From Cymbomonas tetramitiformis (Eukaryota; Chlorophyta; Pyramimonadophyceae; Pyramimonadales; Pyramimonadaceae), in the NCBI GenBank assembly GCA_001247695.2, contig LGRX02027028.1, forward strand, positions 1 to 64,000: a stretch of 64,000 nucleotides of DNA, in the 5' to 3' direction. Numbering within the stretch: the first letter of the stretch is position 1; each line of letters begins with the position of its first letter. A model generated the notes under the pieces. The model was not told the origin of the DNA and searched no databases. It saw only the letters and a list, made by a program, of their open reading frames with translations. Positions 33,413-45,800 of the stretch are shown in pieces. Both the position numbers and the translations under genes were made by a program.

Positions 33413-34440
33413 GATCTCCCCTCTTAAAAGAGTTGTGACCTCACAACGGGCATACCTTTGTATATGTCTATGATGTCTTTGTTGTTGTCGCTTCTTGCTG
33501 GTACCAGTCTTCTTACACCGATTTGAGGCGTCCCTCATGGTGTTTTTAGGTTATTGGGGGGAACTGAGTCCACTTTAGTCCCTCACCTTACAGTTCTCAG
33601 GATGTAGCCCACCTTTGAAGTTCGTATCGTATTTCAGAGTGACGTTTCAAGGTTCAATGAATTGCGTTTCGTGCTACAGATTGACGCTGGATTACTGATT
33701 GATCCATACGTATCGTGCGTCAGAGTGACGATTCAAAGCATCCGAAGTCCACGTTACGGATTATTTGCGCTAGCCGTCGTCGCTTTGCGAACGATGATCC
33801 CACGATTTAACAATTTATAATCGAACGATTCTCGGCCTGATATAGTGCACCCAACCCTTCCTCCCCTCCTTAAGCTACTTTGGAGGATCATAGGCGGCAA
33901 CGGGGAGCCCGTGTTTGTTTCCGGAGTTATTTCACCGGGGGCTTGTTTTATTGCAAACAGAGTGGCCCTGCTTAACGGGATTGGACTTATAATCCTTACC
34001 CGGTCTGCTCACTCTTGATATGGTCCAGTACGCACGCTTTGACGAACATCTATCGCGATGAGTGAGAATTCGCCACGTACTACTGTGAAATTTATTTAGT
34101 TATGTTTGTCAAGCACAACTTAGGATCACAACTCCGTCTACCTCAGTCGATGTCTCCGGTAGCTTCGGATGACTGGCCACAGAATCCGATGACAAACCAC
34201 GGTTTTGGCAAAGGTAGCATTTAGCAGTTTTTATTTATCCACAGATATGATATCTCGCATGTGTGCGTATCTGTGCAAGGGTATGATTTTGAACAAGGCT
34301 CACTACACCTTTAGCAAGGAAGGATCAATTCCCGCTTCTATGCAACATAATGATAAAACATTAAGAGCAAGGGTATATAGATGATCGACATGTATTAGTA
34401 TATATTACAAGAAGTAAGGGCATACGGCTTAATATAATGT
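33413..34440. other. 3' untranslated region of the chromovirus
   Basis: About 1 kb between the integrase/chromodomain stop and the 3' LTR has no coding potential. It is conserved as noncoding sequence in the older copy at 61046-62008, including the TTGCAAACAGAGTGGCCCTG region. Confidence 0.7.
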
Positions 34441-36681
34441 CTAGCCTTCATAGGCAGCTATAATGTCTGCTGCATTGGTCAGCTCTGTGGCTTTGACCCA
34501 GGTGTCATGCTCAGGGCCGTAGCCTGCATATCGCACTAAATAGTATTTGACACCTCTAGTGAACTTATCCGAGAGTATATGTGATATCTCAAACAGTGGT
34601 TGCCCTTCTTCAGTGATCATCTGTGGCAGAGGCAAAGGTGCTTGGATCGAGTCATTGTACAGCTCTAATCTGGATACAGGCTGTACCGGATGAATACGGA
34701 TATCGAGGTTTCCGAAATCTAACTCGTATGCACGCCCATGGCTAAGCACTTTGGATATAGTGAACGGCCCAATATATGGCTGCTTAAAGTGTCTGCCTGC
34801 CTCTGTCAAACCAGTCCATTGAATAAACTCAGTCCGTAAAAGAACTTTCTGCCCAACTGCAAACTGCTTAGGCATATGAGTCTTATTGAATCTGGCTTGG
34901 CTAATTTCTGCTGCTCGGGAAATGTTGTCTACCGCGTTGGCATGAACAGCCGAGTACTGGTCAAAATGATCTCGAATAGCTTCTTGTATTGGAACAGGAG
35001 CTTCTGGCGGAATAGTGATAACCAGGTCATGAGGCGAAAGTGGTTGCGCCATCGAGTCGAGATAAAATGGTGAATAACCAGTTGATGCAGAAACGGTATT
35101 GTTAATTGCAAACTCTACCAGAGGCAACTTGTCCTCCCACGAATTGACTGAAGTATCATTGCAACAACACCTGAGGAAGAAAACATACTACTTAATCAGT
35201 TTATAAACCAGAGGATGGTGAAATCAAATCATGAATCAACAATTTGAAAAATACCTGAGGATGTCCTCTATGAAGGCATGGCTCCTCTCATTGGCAGCAT
35301 TCGACTGTGGATGGTGTGATGACGTCATGGACAATCTCGTACCAGTAGATTTCCACAGTGTCTGCCAGAATGTAGAGGTGAATCTGGGGTCTCGATCTGA
35401 GATGATGTTCCTCGGAAGACCATGGAGCTTGAAGATATGCTGCATATAGATAGAAGCAGTATGCTGAGCTGTCCAGGTCATGCTGAAGGGGATGAGATGA
35501 CAGCGATGAGAGAATTGGCACATTACCACAAATATACTGTCGTGCCCATTAGTGGTGATAGGCAGGTCAGTGATCCAATCAAGAGATACATCTAGCCATT
35601 TTGTCTTAGGCACGGAATATCGTATATGTGCCTGACCATAAGGCTTGTGTCGCCTCGTTTTCTGGCGCTGACAAACGGGGCACTCCCGAATGTACTTGAT
35701 GGCTGCCGTTGTCATTCCTGGCCAATAATACCGGCTACGCAGAAGATGAAGCATGCGATTTTTGCCTACATGACCAGAAATAGTGGCTGAGTGGCACTCA
35801 TGAAGGAGAATGTGGCGAAGCTGTGTGATCTCACCGTCATCTGTGGGGACTTTAGCTGTTGGTGGAATGTACAGCTGTCTGCCAAATATGGTCTTACGAT
35901 AGATCAACCCCTGAATGAGCTCGAAGCTGAAGCTGCTGACTGACTGTGATGAAGTCGATGATGTCAGCTTAGCCAAAATAGTCTGTGCAAATGTGTCACG
36001 ATCATACTCGGATATAATGATGTTGTGCAGCTGATGAGCTGACGAAGAAGATATAAGAGCAATGGATGTAGAATCTGTGGGTGGCAATGGATACGTGTCA
36101 TTTATGGTGATGTTATTCAGGGCACGATAATCACAACACATCCTCCACTTCCCCCCTGGCTTAGGAGCGAAAATGATTGGGCACCCATATGGTGATGATG
36201 ATGGACGAAGGATACCCAACTCGACATATTTAATGATTTGCCGTTTGAGCTCCTCCATCATGGGCACTGGGATGGTACGCACTGGCTGGGATGGTGGCTT
36301 ATGTCCAGGTTCGATGTTGATTCTATGATATCCACCTTCAAACCGTTCTGGCCTATGACCAGCTGGAAGATCCTCCTGGAATATGTCTGAAAAGTCTTCT
36401 CTCACTTGATCACGTGCTGCTGTGACCTCGGGGTCTTCCATAGTGGTGTCTGATTCTGCTGCTGCAAGGATCAGTTCACCATCGACCACTGAGAGGAAAA
36501 AGAGATATGCCACGGCTTCTTCAGCCGAACCACTGGATCGAATGCGACGAAGATGCTTTCTCATGGTGGTGGCGCTGACCAATTCCATTTCAGGAAGGCC
36601 ATTTGAGTCTGGAGTCTGCTCAACTCTAGATAGAACTGTACGAACACTGGAACCTGATGAGTGTGTCTTGGTGATCGGCAT
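34441..36681 (-). pseudogene. Chromovirus pol: truncated RT, integrase, chromodomain
   Basis: From 36681 the frame begins with the start of RT (KPGGKWRMCCDYRALNNITI, TYPLP). It then passes without a stop, near 36085, to sequence that normally follows RNase H. The YxDD catalytic block and all of RNase H are missing. Integrase follows: the HHCC zinc domain (LLHECHSATISGHVGK, CPVCQRQK) and the catalytic core with Asp in DWITDLP, Asp in SDRDPRF and Glu in ANERSHAF. After an 84-nt intron (35254-35171) the core ends in LVEFAINN, and the protein finishes with a chromodomain (YYLVRYAGYGPEHDTWV). The chromodomain would steer integration toward marked chromatin. The first codon lies 3 nt after the gag stop, in the same frame. 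Confidence 0.85.
35171..35254 (-). other. 84-nt intron in the integrase frame
   Basis: The borders are CCTCAG/GTATTT and TTCCTCAG/GTGTTG on the minus strand. The intervening 84 nt are AT-rich with a TTTTCTTCCTCAG tract at the acceptor. Removal joins AG+G to give the Arg of ILR, and restores IEDILR…NSWEDKLPLVEFAINN, the expected integrase sequence. CCTCAGGT occurs at both borders as an 8-bp direct repeat. Confidence 0.8.
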
Positions 36682-36684
36682 GTT

Positions 36685-39140
36685 CTACGACTGAAAGTCA
36701 ATGTGTGGGTTCCTTCTCTCCAACCAATCCTGTCCCAGGATGACTGTGAAGGGCCTCATATCAATAACATAGAGGTCTACTGAATCCTTATACTTACCCA
36801 GCGTGAATGTAGCATTGGGAAGATAGGATGTACAGGGTAATTGGCTTCCTCCAGCCAACCCCACTGAGAATGATGATGAGTCTGATGGTGATATACCAAG
36901 CTGAGAAGCAAACTGTCTGTCGATGAAAGACGATGTGGCTCCTGGATCTACCAAAATGTGAGTATTTTGTCCAAATACTTTCCCTTTATACAACAACAGC
37001 TTCTTCTGTGATTTCAGCTGTGCTGTTTGAGACTGCATCTGTGCGATGTGCTCTGAGGGATTATCCATTTGCTGAAACTGCAATGTCAGACTGGACAGGA
37101 TTTCTTCTGAGATACTCTCAACCTGGCCACTTGCTTCAGTGGCATCTGCAGGCTGATCTATCCCCGCTGGGGTGCTCTCATCACTGGTACCTGTGCAGTA
37201 CCCTGAGAGTTTCCCTACTGAGGAGCTGGAGCTGAAGCTGGAACTGGAGCTGGAGTTGGAATTGCGTGCAACTGCTGCATTGATGCTGTGCTGGCTCTTC
37301 AGTTCATTAACCAAGGTGTTGATGGTGTTGATGAGTTTGCCAGATCCATCCTTAGCACCCTGATTCTGCTGCTGCTGTCTCCGATTCTGAAAAGGACTCT
37401 GAGCTGGTGGCTTACCCTTGATCTCCTTTCCTTCTGGGGTTCTGGTGGAGTAACAATCCTTTGTGGCGTGATTGGTACGACCACATCGTTGGCACGGCTG
37501 AGAAGGATTTGGTGCTGCTCCTTTTCCTTTTCCTTTGCCCTTGCATTTACCACCTTTTCCCTTGTTCCGATTCTGATTGGAGTTCTGGCTGCCACTCTGA
37601 TTCCAATTCCGATTTCTGTTAAATCTGTTGAATCTGTCATATGGCTTCTGGCCACGTCCTCTGTCCTTATCCTTCTTGGCTGGACCTCCAGATGACTGCT
37701 CCTTCTGACCCCGATAGTGAAGGATTTCTGATTGCTTTGAGTGAATGACGTAGTTCAAATCAAGCAATATCTGTGTGGTTTCTTGCCACGACAGATTGTT
37801 CCTCTGCTCTTCTGTCAGGAATCTGAGTTGGAACTGTCTGCGGAGATCTGGATCCATACTAGTGACGAATCTGTCCTTTATCAGCACATCATTTAAATCA
37901 ACTGCTGCTAGAGAAGCCAGTGACGTAAATGTGCGCAAATAATCTGCAAAGGTTTGGGATTCCTTGAGTCAGTGCCATAAGGTGTTTCTTGGCTACTGAT
38001 CTCTTATGAGGATTACCAAATTGTCTGAGGAATGTCTGTCTGACCATCTCATAGGTGGCATATGGTTGTTGTGCCAAGACCTGGAAATAGTCTGAATGAG
38101 AGTAAGAAACACTGTGATCAAATCCTTATCATTGACACCTGGATAAGTGAACTGGAAATATCTGTCCACTGTATCCAACCAGACCTCTGCGTCCTGTCCT
38201 GCTTTGAATTCCCTAGGTGGTGTCATTTTCACCTTGGGGACCAAACTGGGTGGAGCTGGTGGAGCTGGTGCTGGTACTGAATCTGCATCTGGATCTACAA
38301 AGACCATCGGAGGACTGTCTTCGGTATACTCTGCTTCTGGTGCCTGAGGCTCATTGGCAGGATCCTTGTACCGGCTCATATCTGGTTTCATGCGACTGAC
38401 GTTGTCATAATATCCTATGTGGTCATATCTGGTTAGTGTTTCGGCATATCCAGCGATCCACTTTGGAACCTTAAACCGACTGTACAGTAATCGCTCACCT
38501 TTAAGGAAACTCGACGTTAAGGAAGCAGCCAGCGTTTTTTTTTTTTTTTTGGGGGGGGGGGGTACCCAAGTTGATGAGAATAGCTGGCTGGTCTTTTTTG
38601 CTAAGGAAATTCTCCAAAATAAGGAAATTGGTTGCTGGCAGATCACCGAGAGTTTCTCTTAAATTCTATGAAAAATGGGATTTTTTTTGACTTGACAGCG
38701 TTCAGCACGATATCTTTAAGTTCTAAGTAGTCAGCTTCAGAAATAATCGCGTCGTCATAGTCTTGCTTCAATTCTTTGAGCTGCGCACGGCTCTCTGGGT
38801 CCATACTGTACAGTTCAACAGTTGGTAACAGTGGTGGACTCTCTAAATTTTAAGAAAGCTACTGGGCTGAGTTACATGGACGTGGATGAGTTTAAGAAAT
38901 TAGCTGGTTGGCTCGAAATCCGAAATTCCTTATTCTTAGCGATTCTCTTAGGACGCGACGCTGGCGGGGGAAGGGGGGGTACCCAAGTCGACGGGAATGG
39001 CTGGCTGGCCCAAAATCTCCGGTTTTCTTAAAGGTGATCGCATTACATGCATCGTATGAACCAAGTATGTCGAAAAACCAAGTCGAATGATCTGGGTTGA
39101 TATCAGGAATCTCATGTTCTTCCTCTTCGATAGTAACCAT
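36685..39140 (-). pseudogene. Chromovirus gag-protease, frameshifted
   Basis: The ATG at 39140 starts an acidic N-terminus. A MITE interrupts at 39037-38495. The capsid region resumes (RFKVPKWIAGYAETL, AEVWLDTVDRYFQF), shifts frame near 38095 and again near 37960, then continues FTSLASLAAVDLNDVLI and LSWQETTQILLDL. A standard CCHC knuckle follows (CQRCGRTNHATKDC). The retropepsin-like protease has LVDPGATSSFID, with Pro where Ser or Thr is usual after the catalytic Asp, and VILGQDWL. The frame stops at a single TAG at 36687-36685, and pol follows in the same frame. A poly-T/poly-G run at 38536-38562 belongs to the MITE. Confidence 0.8.
38495..39037. mobile_element. MITE inside chromovirus gag
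   Basis: The ends TCACCTTTAAGGAAA and the complement of TTTTCTTAAAGGTGA face each other. TCGC occurs on both outer sides (38491-38494, 39038-39041). Inside, GGTACCCAAGT and AGCTGGCTGG-like blocks occur twice (about 38561 and 38979). The 543-bp insert carries a T14-G12 homopolymer junction at 38536-38562. Confidence 0.65.
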
Positions 39141-40309
39141 CTAAAAACAAAACACAGCACAAAAATACCTTCAGCTAATTGTCTAACTGAGTGTGTGTGA
39201 TTTATATGTTATATATGGTATATCGGTATGTTTACATACATGTATTATATTCGTACATAATAATGAGGTAAGTATATATATATATCCACCTTCTTCCCCC
39301 CTCAAGGAAGTGTGTGATATAGTGGCAGTTGTCAATTGCCAATACCTCATAAATAGCATGCATTCCATATAGGAAGCATCTGTTACAGTTCTTGGGTTGT
39401 TGCCCGATATATAATCATGTCTGTGTCGAAAACAGCATGATATTTTGATGCCAGTGTGTGCATGCTGTAACCATTGAAATCTCCGCACACACATATTTTG
39501 CACACATCACTATGCTTCTGATAAGCATGAATGCTGATGATTATTCATGATCTATCATATTGAGTATGTATCCACAGCAGTATAACGATCACGTGTCCAC
39601 AGCAGCATAACAATCATGTGTCCACAGCATCCCTGCAAGTATACAATCATTCTGCAGAGGATTTTGACGCGCGTACACATATGTATTTCTCACTGCATGT
39701 AGACTCATCGGGAATCGTACGCGCTAAAATCGAGCGTTCATCGCATCTGATGAAATCATGGAAAATGCATATCGTGCTGACAAGCTAAAAATCATTGTAC
39801 GCGCTGATTATTGCGAACAGTGCGAAAGGATCATTTGCAAAAATCGATTGCTGATGTACGTCGCATACTGATGATTGCGAGCGCGCTGTTATACGAAATT
39901 ATGTGCGTCCAGTCGCACTTGATGAAATCATATGTGCTGACGATCATTTTCATTCGCGCATCTTAATCTCGCATACTGTGACATTCCTGCAATTTTTGAC
40001 ATCACTGCATGCGTTCGTACACCGTGCGCACACCTTGTCGCTTATAAAATCAAGACGACTTCTCTGCTGACGCTATTTGCTGCGATTATGTTCGCGATGA
40101 AAAATCTCCTCGCACAATCTCTGCGCTGTCGATTATTCGAGCGTACAGATATCAATATTCGCTGTGCAGATATTCAGTATCACTGCGAGCGCTGTCGCTT
40201 ATGCGCCCACCTGCAAACCTGCGAACAATATGAAATATACTATGTCTGTCGCTGCACCAACTTGAGTTCTCGTATCGTGCCTTGACGAGTTTCTTTCAGA
40301 ATACCATTA
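39141..40309. other. Chromovirus leader region
   Basis: About 1.2 kb between the 5' LTR and the gag start has no long frame. It is AT-rich, with many CGCTGA/TGCGAT-like short words at 39660-40200, and holds the presumed primer-binding and packaging signals. Confidence 0.55.
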
Positions 40310-40935
40310 TGTTAGGGCTGATATGCGAGCCCACAAATATTATACAATATACAAGTAAACACTGCAAAGTTGGACAGCGATGCGAGTGTACGTAATAGCG
40401 GGTTGTGAGTGCAGTCTCTGTATGAAGATCTGCTGAAGCCCAACGCTTCCTCACTTTATACCATATGTCTCCTATCATCATAGATAGTACCGCCTTTGGG
40501 TTGTGAACCCGAGACATAGGTTGAACGACCCGCATTGTGGTAACGACTAGTTCGTTCATGCTGCGCATGCGTGTTCCGCACATGCTAAAAGCGAAGATGG
40601 TTCTTGTTTGTACTTTCAAGATGTATCTTTGCTTTGCCATCTTCGAGTTCGACGTACGAACTCTCGATGACAAGGTCATTCAAGTCTTTCCTTGAATAAT
40701 GACAGATGATGTGACATTACCATCTGGCGACATGTACAGTCATCGTCGACCGTACTGACGACTGTCATAATAATATATGACGCGACCGACTGTCATAATA
40801 ATGTATGACGCGACCGACTGTCATAATAATATATGACACGACCGACATGACATGATATGACATGGTATGACATGTCTGACAGGTATGACACGTATGACAT
40901 GTATGCCACATATGTCATCGGTCATGACCCTGACA
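40310..40935 (-). repeat. 5' LTR of the chromovirus
   Basis: 626-bp copy of 32787-33412. It is followed directly by the duplicated target GTTCA. In the element's sense it should contain the promoter and start of transcription. Confidence 0.9.
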
Positions 40936-40974
40936 GTTCAGGCTTTGCGATTGGTTATAATGCACAATCGTAAT

Positions 40975-42209
40975 ATGCTATGCGATTTTTTTCTGTTTAC
41001 AATTACGGAAATCCGAGCACACCATGTGGAAGCCCGCGGAGAGCGCTACAAAGTTACTTGCTCGGAATCTAAATTTAGAGCAGTAACGGCACTGTACGAA
41101 GTACGAAGTCCTTGCCCAAATCAAGATTTCGAGCAAGTAACTTTAAAGCGCTCTCCGCGGGCTTCCACGCGGTGCAAGGCCCGGTATCGCGATTTTTTGA
41201 ACTGATCGAATAACAATGAATAAGTCATTCGAACTTATCGATTGATATTGATAAGTCATTCCAACTTATCAATTGATATTGATAAGGCATTCGAACTTAT
41301 CGACTGATTTGAATAACAAAAGCCAACCCGATTAATCACGATAACTATTGATAGTGCACCGGATACCTATCGATAACACATCCGAGAACAAACTAGTTTA
41401 CACGGTATTAATAGAGGCCATTAAACTATGTTCTAGGGTCCCTTCACTCACACTCTTGCGTAAATCTGAATGCATCTGCCCACATGCACTAAATGTGCGT
41501 TCTACCCCAGGTGGACGAGTAGGGGGAGCGCTAAAATTTGGCGTGCCATCCTAAACATGTTTGGCAACTTCTCCTTGTGCTCCAACCACCATTTCATGAT
41601 GTCAGTATCAACGTCGTCGCTACCGTGGCAGTCGAAAGGGTTCTTTTGCGTCCTCTTCACGGGCCCCTTTCCTTGTGCGAGCAACACGACCTCGTCGGTT
41701 TTTTGGCGCTTAGGCCCTTTTCCACGACCACGACCCATCGATTCAAGAAATGCGGTTGCGGAACTAGTGGTCCCTCCGATTTTACCCCCTATATGTATCG
41801 TCTATACGAAGGCCAAGTGTAGGTTGCGCTCCCATCTTTGATCTTAGGATTGACGATATCCAAGAGTTCACCGGTTGGATCGATATATCATGAAATTTCA
41901 TGATATATCAGGATTTCGCGCCCTGTACAGCGCCTTGTACAACGGTGCATAATTATCGATATGTACCACGCACGCGACATATCGATTAATCGATTGCAAA
42001 AACGTGTTTGGACTAATCGATTGATATTGATAAGTCATTCGAACTTATCGATTGATAATGATATTTTTGATAAGTGGTTTGAACTTATCGATCGATAAGG
42101 ATAAGTCGGATTAATCGATTAATCGGACTTATCGTGTTATCGATACCGGGCCTTGACGCGGTGTGCTCAGATTTTCGAAATTATAAATGGGGAAAAAATC
42201 GCATAGCAT
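40975..42209 (-). mobile_element. Internally deleted hAT element
   Basis: Inverted ends ATGCTATGCGATTTTTT lie at 40975 and 42209, extending with mismatches over about 50 bp (…CCGAGCACACC). Near the left end an inner hairpin has arms of about 40 bp (GTGGAAGCCCGCGGAGAGCG, 41027 and 41170). Tandem TTATCGATTGATATTGATAA units occur at 41225-41310 and 42000-42130. A hAT transposase remnant lies in the middle. An 8-bp duplication was not recognised. Confidence 0.65.
41400..41738 (-). pseudogene. hAT transposase C-terminal dimerisation domain, remnant
   Basis: IMKWWLEHKEKLPNMFRMAR then QILALP matches the start of the hAT dimerisation domain (WW…P.L..LAR.ILAIP). After a frameshift near 41525 the next frame gives VERTFSACGQMHSDLRKS, which matches the SVERVFS…R..L block. 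The rest of the transposase is gone. Confidence 0.7.
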
Positions 42210-42844
42210 TTAACGGTTTCAGTTTTAGATATGCATTTGTTAATGAAATGACTCGAGAACCACACGTGACTCTAACCGGTAGATCGGAAAAGCTTACAGC
42301 GCGCGAAAGACACATGTTTTGACGCGCGATACAGTACAGTGTTAAGGACGATTCCGGCTGAATTACTGAGGACAGACGGCCATACTGTACAGGTACTGGT
42401 GTACACGGTACAGTACAGTAATCCTTTGGACTACCTCAACCTGCACTGGAAAGCGTGGAACGCCGCTGCCAGTTCCGAACTCGCATTCGAGATCGCTCGA
42501 GACATCGCGTCGAGCGGCCCTCTCGCTCATCCATGGTTGAAAGTATCCGTTGAAGAAATCAAGTTCCCAGTTCAGGCGCAAACAGCGCAACGACACACGA
42601 GCGACAGCTGTGACATCATCCAAGTAAGCTAGTAAGATTATTGCTTTTGTTACGAATAACAGCCGGAAGCTTACGTTTTCAAGCATAGGTGGTATATTTC
42701 CGACCAATTTCTGTGTTGTTAGTAGTGAAGAATTTGGTGAGCGTCGGGTTTTGTCGCGCGAAGAGTATGCGATAGTGGGCTGTGGTATCGTCCTTAGGAG
42801 TGAACTATTGTGAAGCAGCTTTTGACTTACTACAAGCGGACAAA

Positions 42845-45800
42845 ATGAGGCATTTGGTAAGCACCGTTCCACGTGGTTTCTGCGTGTCTCTTGTGGATTC
42901 GAGTGTTTTTAACAACTGATGACTCTCTACGACTCTTTTTTTGATACACACGACTGGTTGGTCCTCCTCATTTATTGTTGAGTTTTGCTCCTCACAATTG
43001 TTTGATGCAGATCTCAACGCCACGCCCGCTTGCAAATAAGGAGAACGCCCAGGACGCTGCGTCTTTGGACGACCATCAGGACGTGAAAGCAAGTCCCGCC
43101 AAGTCCACACCACTATCATACGATGATAGAGCTCTAAAGGACAGAAAATTGGACTTTGTTTCGAATGTAATCGAAACTAAGCTTGCAGCGCAGAAAGAGG
43201 ACCATGATAAGCAAGTTTCCAGGATTCTGGAGCAATCTAGGTGAGCGTTAGTCGATAACTTTTCTTCTTATATTTCGAATTTTCGTCAGGAACTGCATTT
43301 TGATCTGGATACTTCGGTGCATATTTTCTTACTGTTAAATAATTTCACACTTGTAATGCCGGTTTCCATCAGGCTATTGGTGTCTAAGCTGAAGGAGGAG
43401 AAAAGCGAATTGGAAAGCAGTATCGCTACGCAGCAAAAAAGTCATTCAGCGGAGATTTATTCCCTCAAAACTCAAGTCAAGAAGCTGTTGGCAGAGAGTG
43501 AAGAGGAGGAGTACAGTGATACTGAAGATGCGTCCCCAAAAGTCATTGACACGACTGCTCAGCTCTCCCACAATGGTGATAAAGATTCATCCGTCGAGGT
43601 TAGCTCTCCCTGCGCCTTGAAATCTTATTTCTTATTTGTGTTCTTCTTGAAAATATGCGGTACGACTAACTCCCTCGCAACCACAAATCTTCCTCAGCAT
43701 CGGTCATGCGAGAAATCTGGCAATAAGATATTTTGCTTATACTGAAGGTTTCAGCCAGCGCGACCTGTCATTTTGCTTCACACATCGTTTCAAAAATTCA
43801 GAATAGTCGATCTTGCCTTTTCATCGTACTGACAGGAAAACAAGTTAAGGGTGGAGAATGCCCGCCTTGAAGAGGAACGCGACGACCTGCGAGAAAAGCT
43901 CGAGGGCGCGGAGAAAGCACATGAACAAGTTCTCACCGCCTTACAGGTCCCGGCCACGGATGGGTCTTGGCTTTGCTGTTATTGTCCCGCACGCCTCGTC
44001 TCGTGTTTTGCTGGGAGAAACGTGTAACCCTCATGCTTGCTCAGCTCCCAGTCTTGCGTCTGTCACGCTATGCTAGTGGTAGACCCGAGGTTCCGTTTAT
44101 TGTGCAAGAATCCGTTGACACAGTCCAGAGAGAACGGGAAGTATACTAGAATCAGATATGGGACACTAAAGCAAAAGTTGCTTCTTGTCGCCCTCCTTTC
44201 CTATGCTCATGGGGCTCCCCTCACTCCTGACGGTAGGGAGAGTGTTTCTCCAGGGCAAGCTGCTCGGGCTGCGGGAGGCGCAAGAGAAGGAGCTCGCTCA
44301 TCTCCAGGTGGCGTTCCGGACTCTACACCGCCTGACGGGACATCACGTCTGGAGCTGACACGGGACTATCCTGGAAACTCTGCTTGGAATCTAGACACAG
44401 AGCCCGCCCCCAACAACAAGCCTGCATCCGCCCTCTTCCTGGTGTCACTTTCTTACCGAGTGTAACAGATATCATGCTCAGCTGTTTTGCTTTCCGGCGG
44501 CTGCTTTCTTGCGAAAATCTGAAGTCTATGGACGGGGTCACCCTCCAGGAGGAAAGAGACCAGGCCCTACAAGCCACGTCAGCACTCCAAGCAGAGCTTG
44601 CCGAAGCACGTGCCAAGAGCACTGGGCCCGGCCCGGATCGAGCCAACACGGACGTGCAGGCCCTCATCGCGCAGCATGCGAAGGAGCTGGCCGTTGCGCA
44701 GGTTGGTGTTTCCGGTCCTAGGATACCCTTCTGTTCGGCAGGTTATGATGTGCTAACCTCGACCCAATGGCCGGAAACATGTCTGAGGCAAGTTATATCA
44801 ACTATACTTTTCCTGAAAATGGCTTGCAAGATACTGCGCGGAATGTCTCATTTGTGTGAAAGTTTGTGCAGGGCGGGCATGTCCCGTGTTGTGAGTTGAA
44901 GTGGCCTTTGGGGACCTGCAGGCGCACGCACAGGGGCAGCTGATTGCGCTTGAGGAGGAGCACGAGAGCCATATCGAGGAAGTCCGCAACAAGCTAATGG
45001 AGCTGCATCAGGTATACCACTTGCTCTCACGCTCGCAGTCGCCTGCTCCTTGCGCCTGTGTACTTGGTGCCATACACTTCCCGCTCAGTCGGGCGAACAC
45101 AGCCTCTGCTGGGCTGGTTCCTTTCACTCAGGCAACCACGGCTTCTGCTGGGCTGGGTATTTACGCACTCACGCAAACACGGCTGCTGCTGGGCTGGTTC
45201 CTTTCACTCAGGCAACCACGGCTGCTGCTGGGTTGGGTTTACACCCACGCAAACACGGCTGCGTTGGGCTGGCTTCTTTCACTCAGGCAACCATGGCTGC
45301 TGCTGGGCTGCTTCTTTCCACTCAGGAGAACACGGCCTCTGCTGGGTTGGGGCTGTCGCGGGGCAGATGGAGTGTTGATATCTTAGATGTGAATGCTCGG
45401 CTTTGATAGGATTCTGTAGCTGTTGCTCCGTTGGCTCAGCATTTTTTTTTCACACCAGGCGACGAATCGTATGTCTGAAACAGGAACATTTGGTGCCTCT
45501 TCACAGCGGTGGGCGTGTGGGCCATGCTGCGGCCCAAATGCCAGTCCGTGATGGCGCTGGGCGATGGGGTGGCTGGTGGACGGTGGGTGCACCAAACGCA
45601 GGAAGAGCTCGCGATTGTGCACGAGGAGAATGAGAAGGATATCGTGATGGTTCAGGACAAGGTGATGGCAGTGTACGACCTGCAGCTGAAGGATCTGAAG
45701 CGTGCTCACAAGAAGCAGCTCCGGGCACTGAAGAAGCAGCTCCGGCCCGACAGCGCGGAGGGAGAGGTGTTGCGGTCCTCGGTGGAGTCCCAGGATGGGG

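Larger units (their letters stand above)
32787..40935 (-). mobile_element. Chromovirus (Ty3/Gypsy with chromodomain), 8.1 kb, full-length but defective
   Basis: Long terminal repeats of 626 bp at both ends start and end TGTTAGGG…CCCTGACA on the plus strand (TG…CA). The same 5 bp, GTTCA, flank the element at 32782-32786 and 40936-40940. Just inside the 3' LTR lies the polypurine tract AAGAGGGGAGA (read on the minus strand). Next to the 5' LTR is TGGTATTCTGAAAG, the likely primer-binding site. The order on the minus strand is gag, protease, truncated RT, integrase, chromodomain. The LTRs differ at only a few positions, so insertion is recent. Yet gag has indels and RT/RNase H is deleted, so this copy probably moved with enzymes supplied by another. 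Confidence 0.9.

Noticed and set aside
42339..42632. 97-codon open frame upstream of the coiled-coil gene
   Set aside because: No splice link to exon 1, no motif, and overlapping frames exist on the other strand.
45050..45406. Repeat protein with FHSGNHGCCWAG units
   Set aside because: It is a translation of the intronic minisatellite of the coiled-coil gene, lying between well-supported splice sites.
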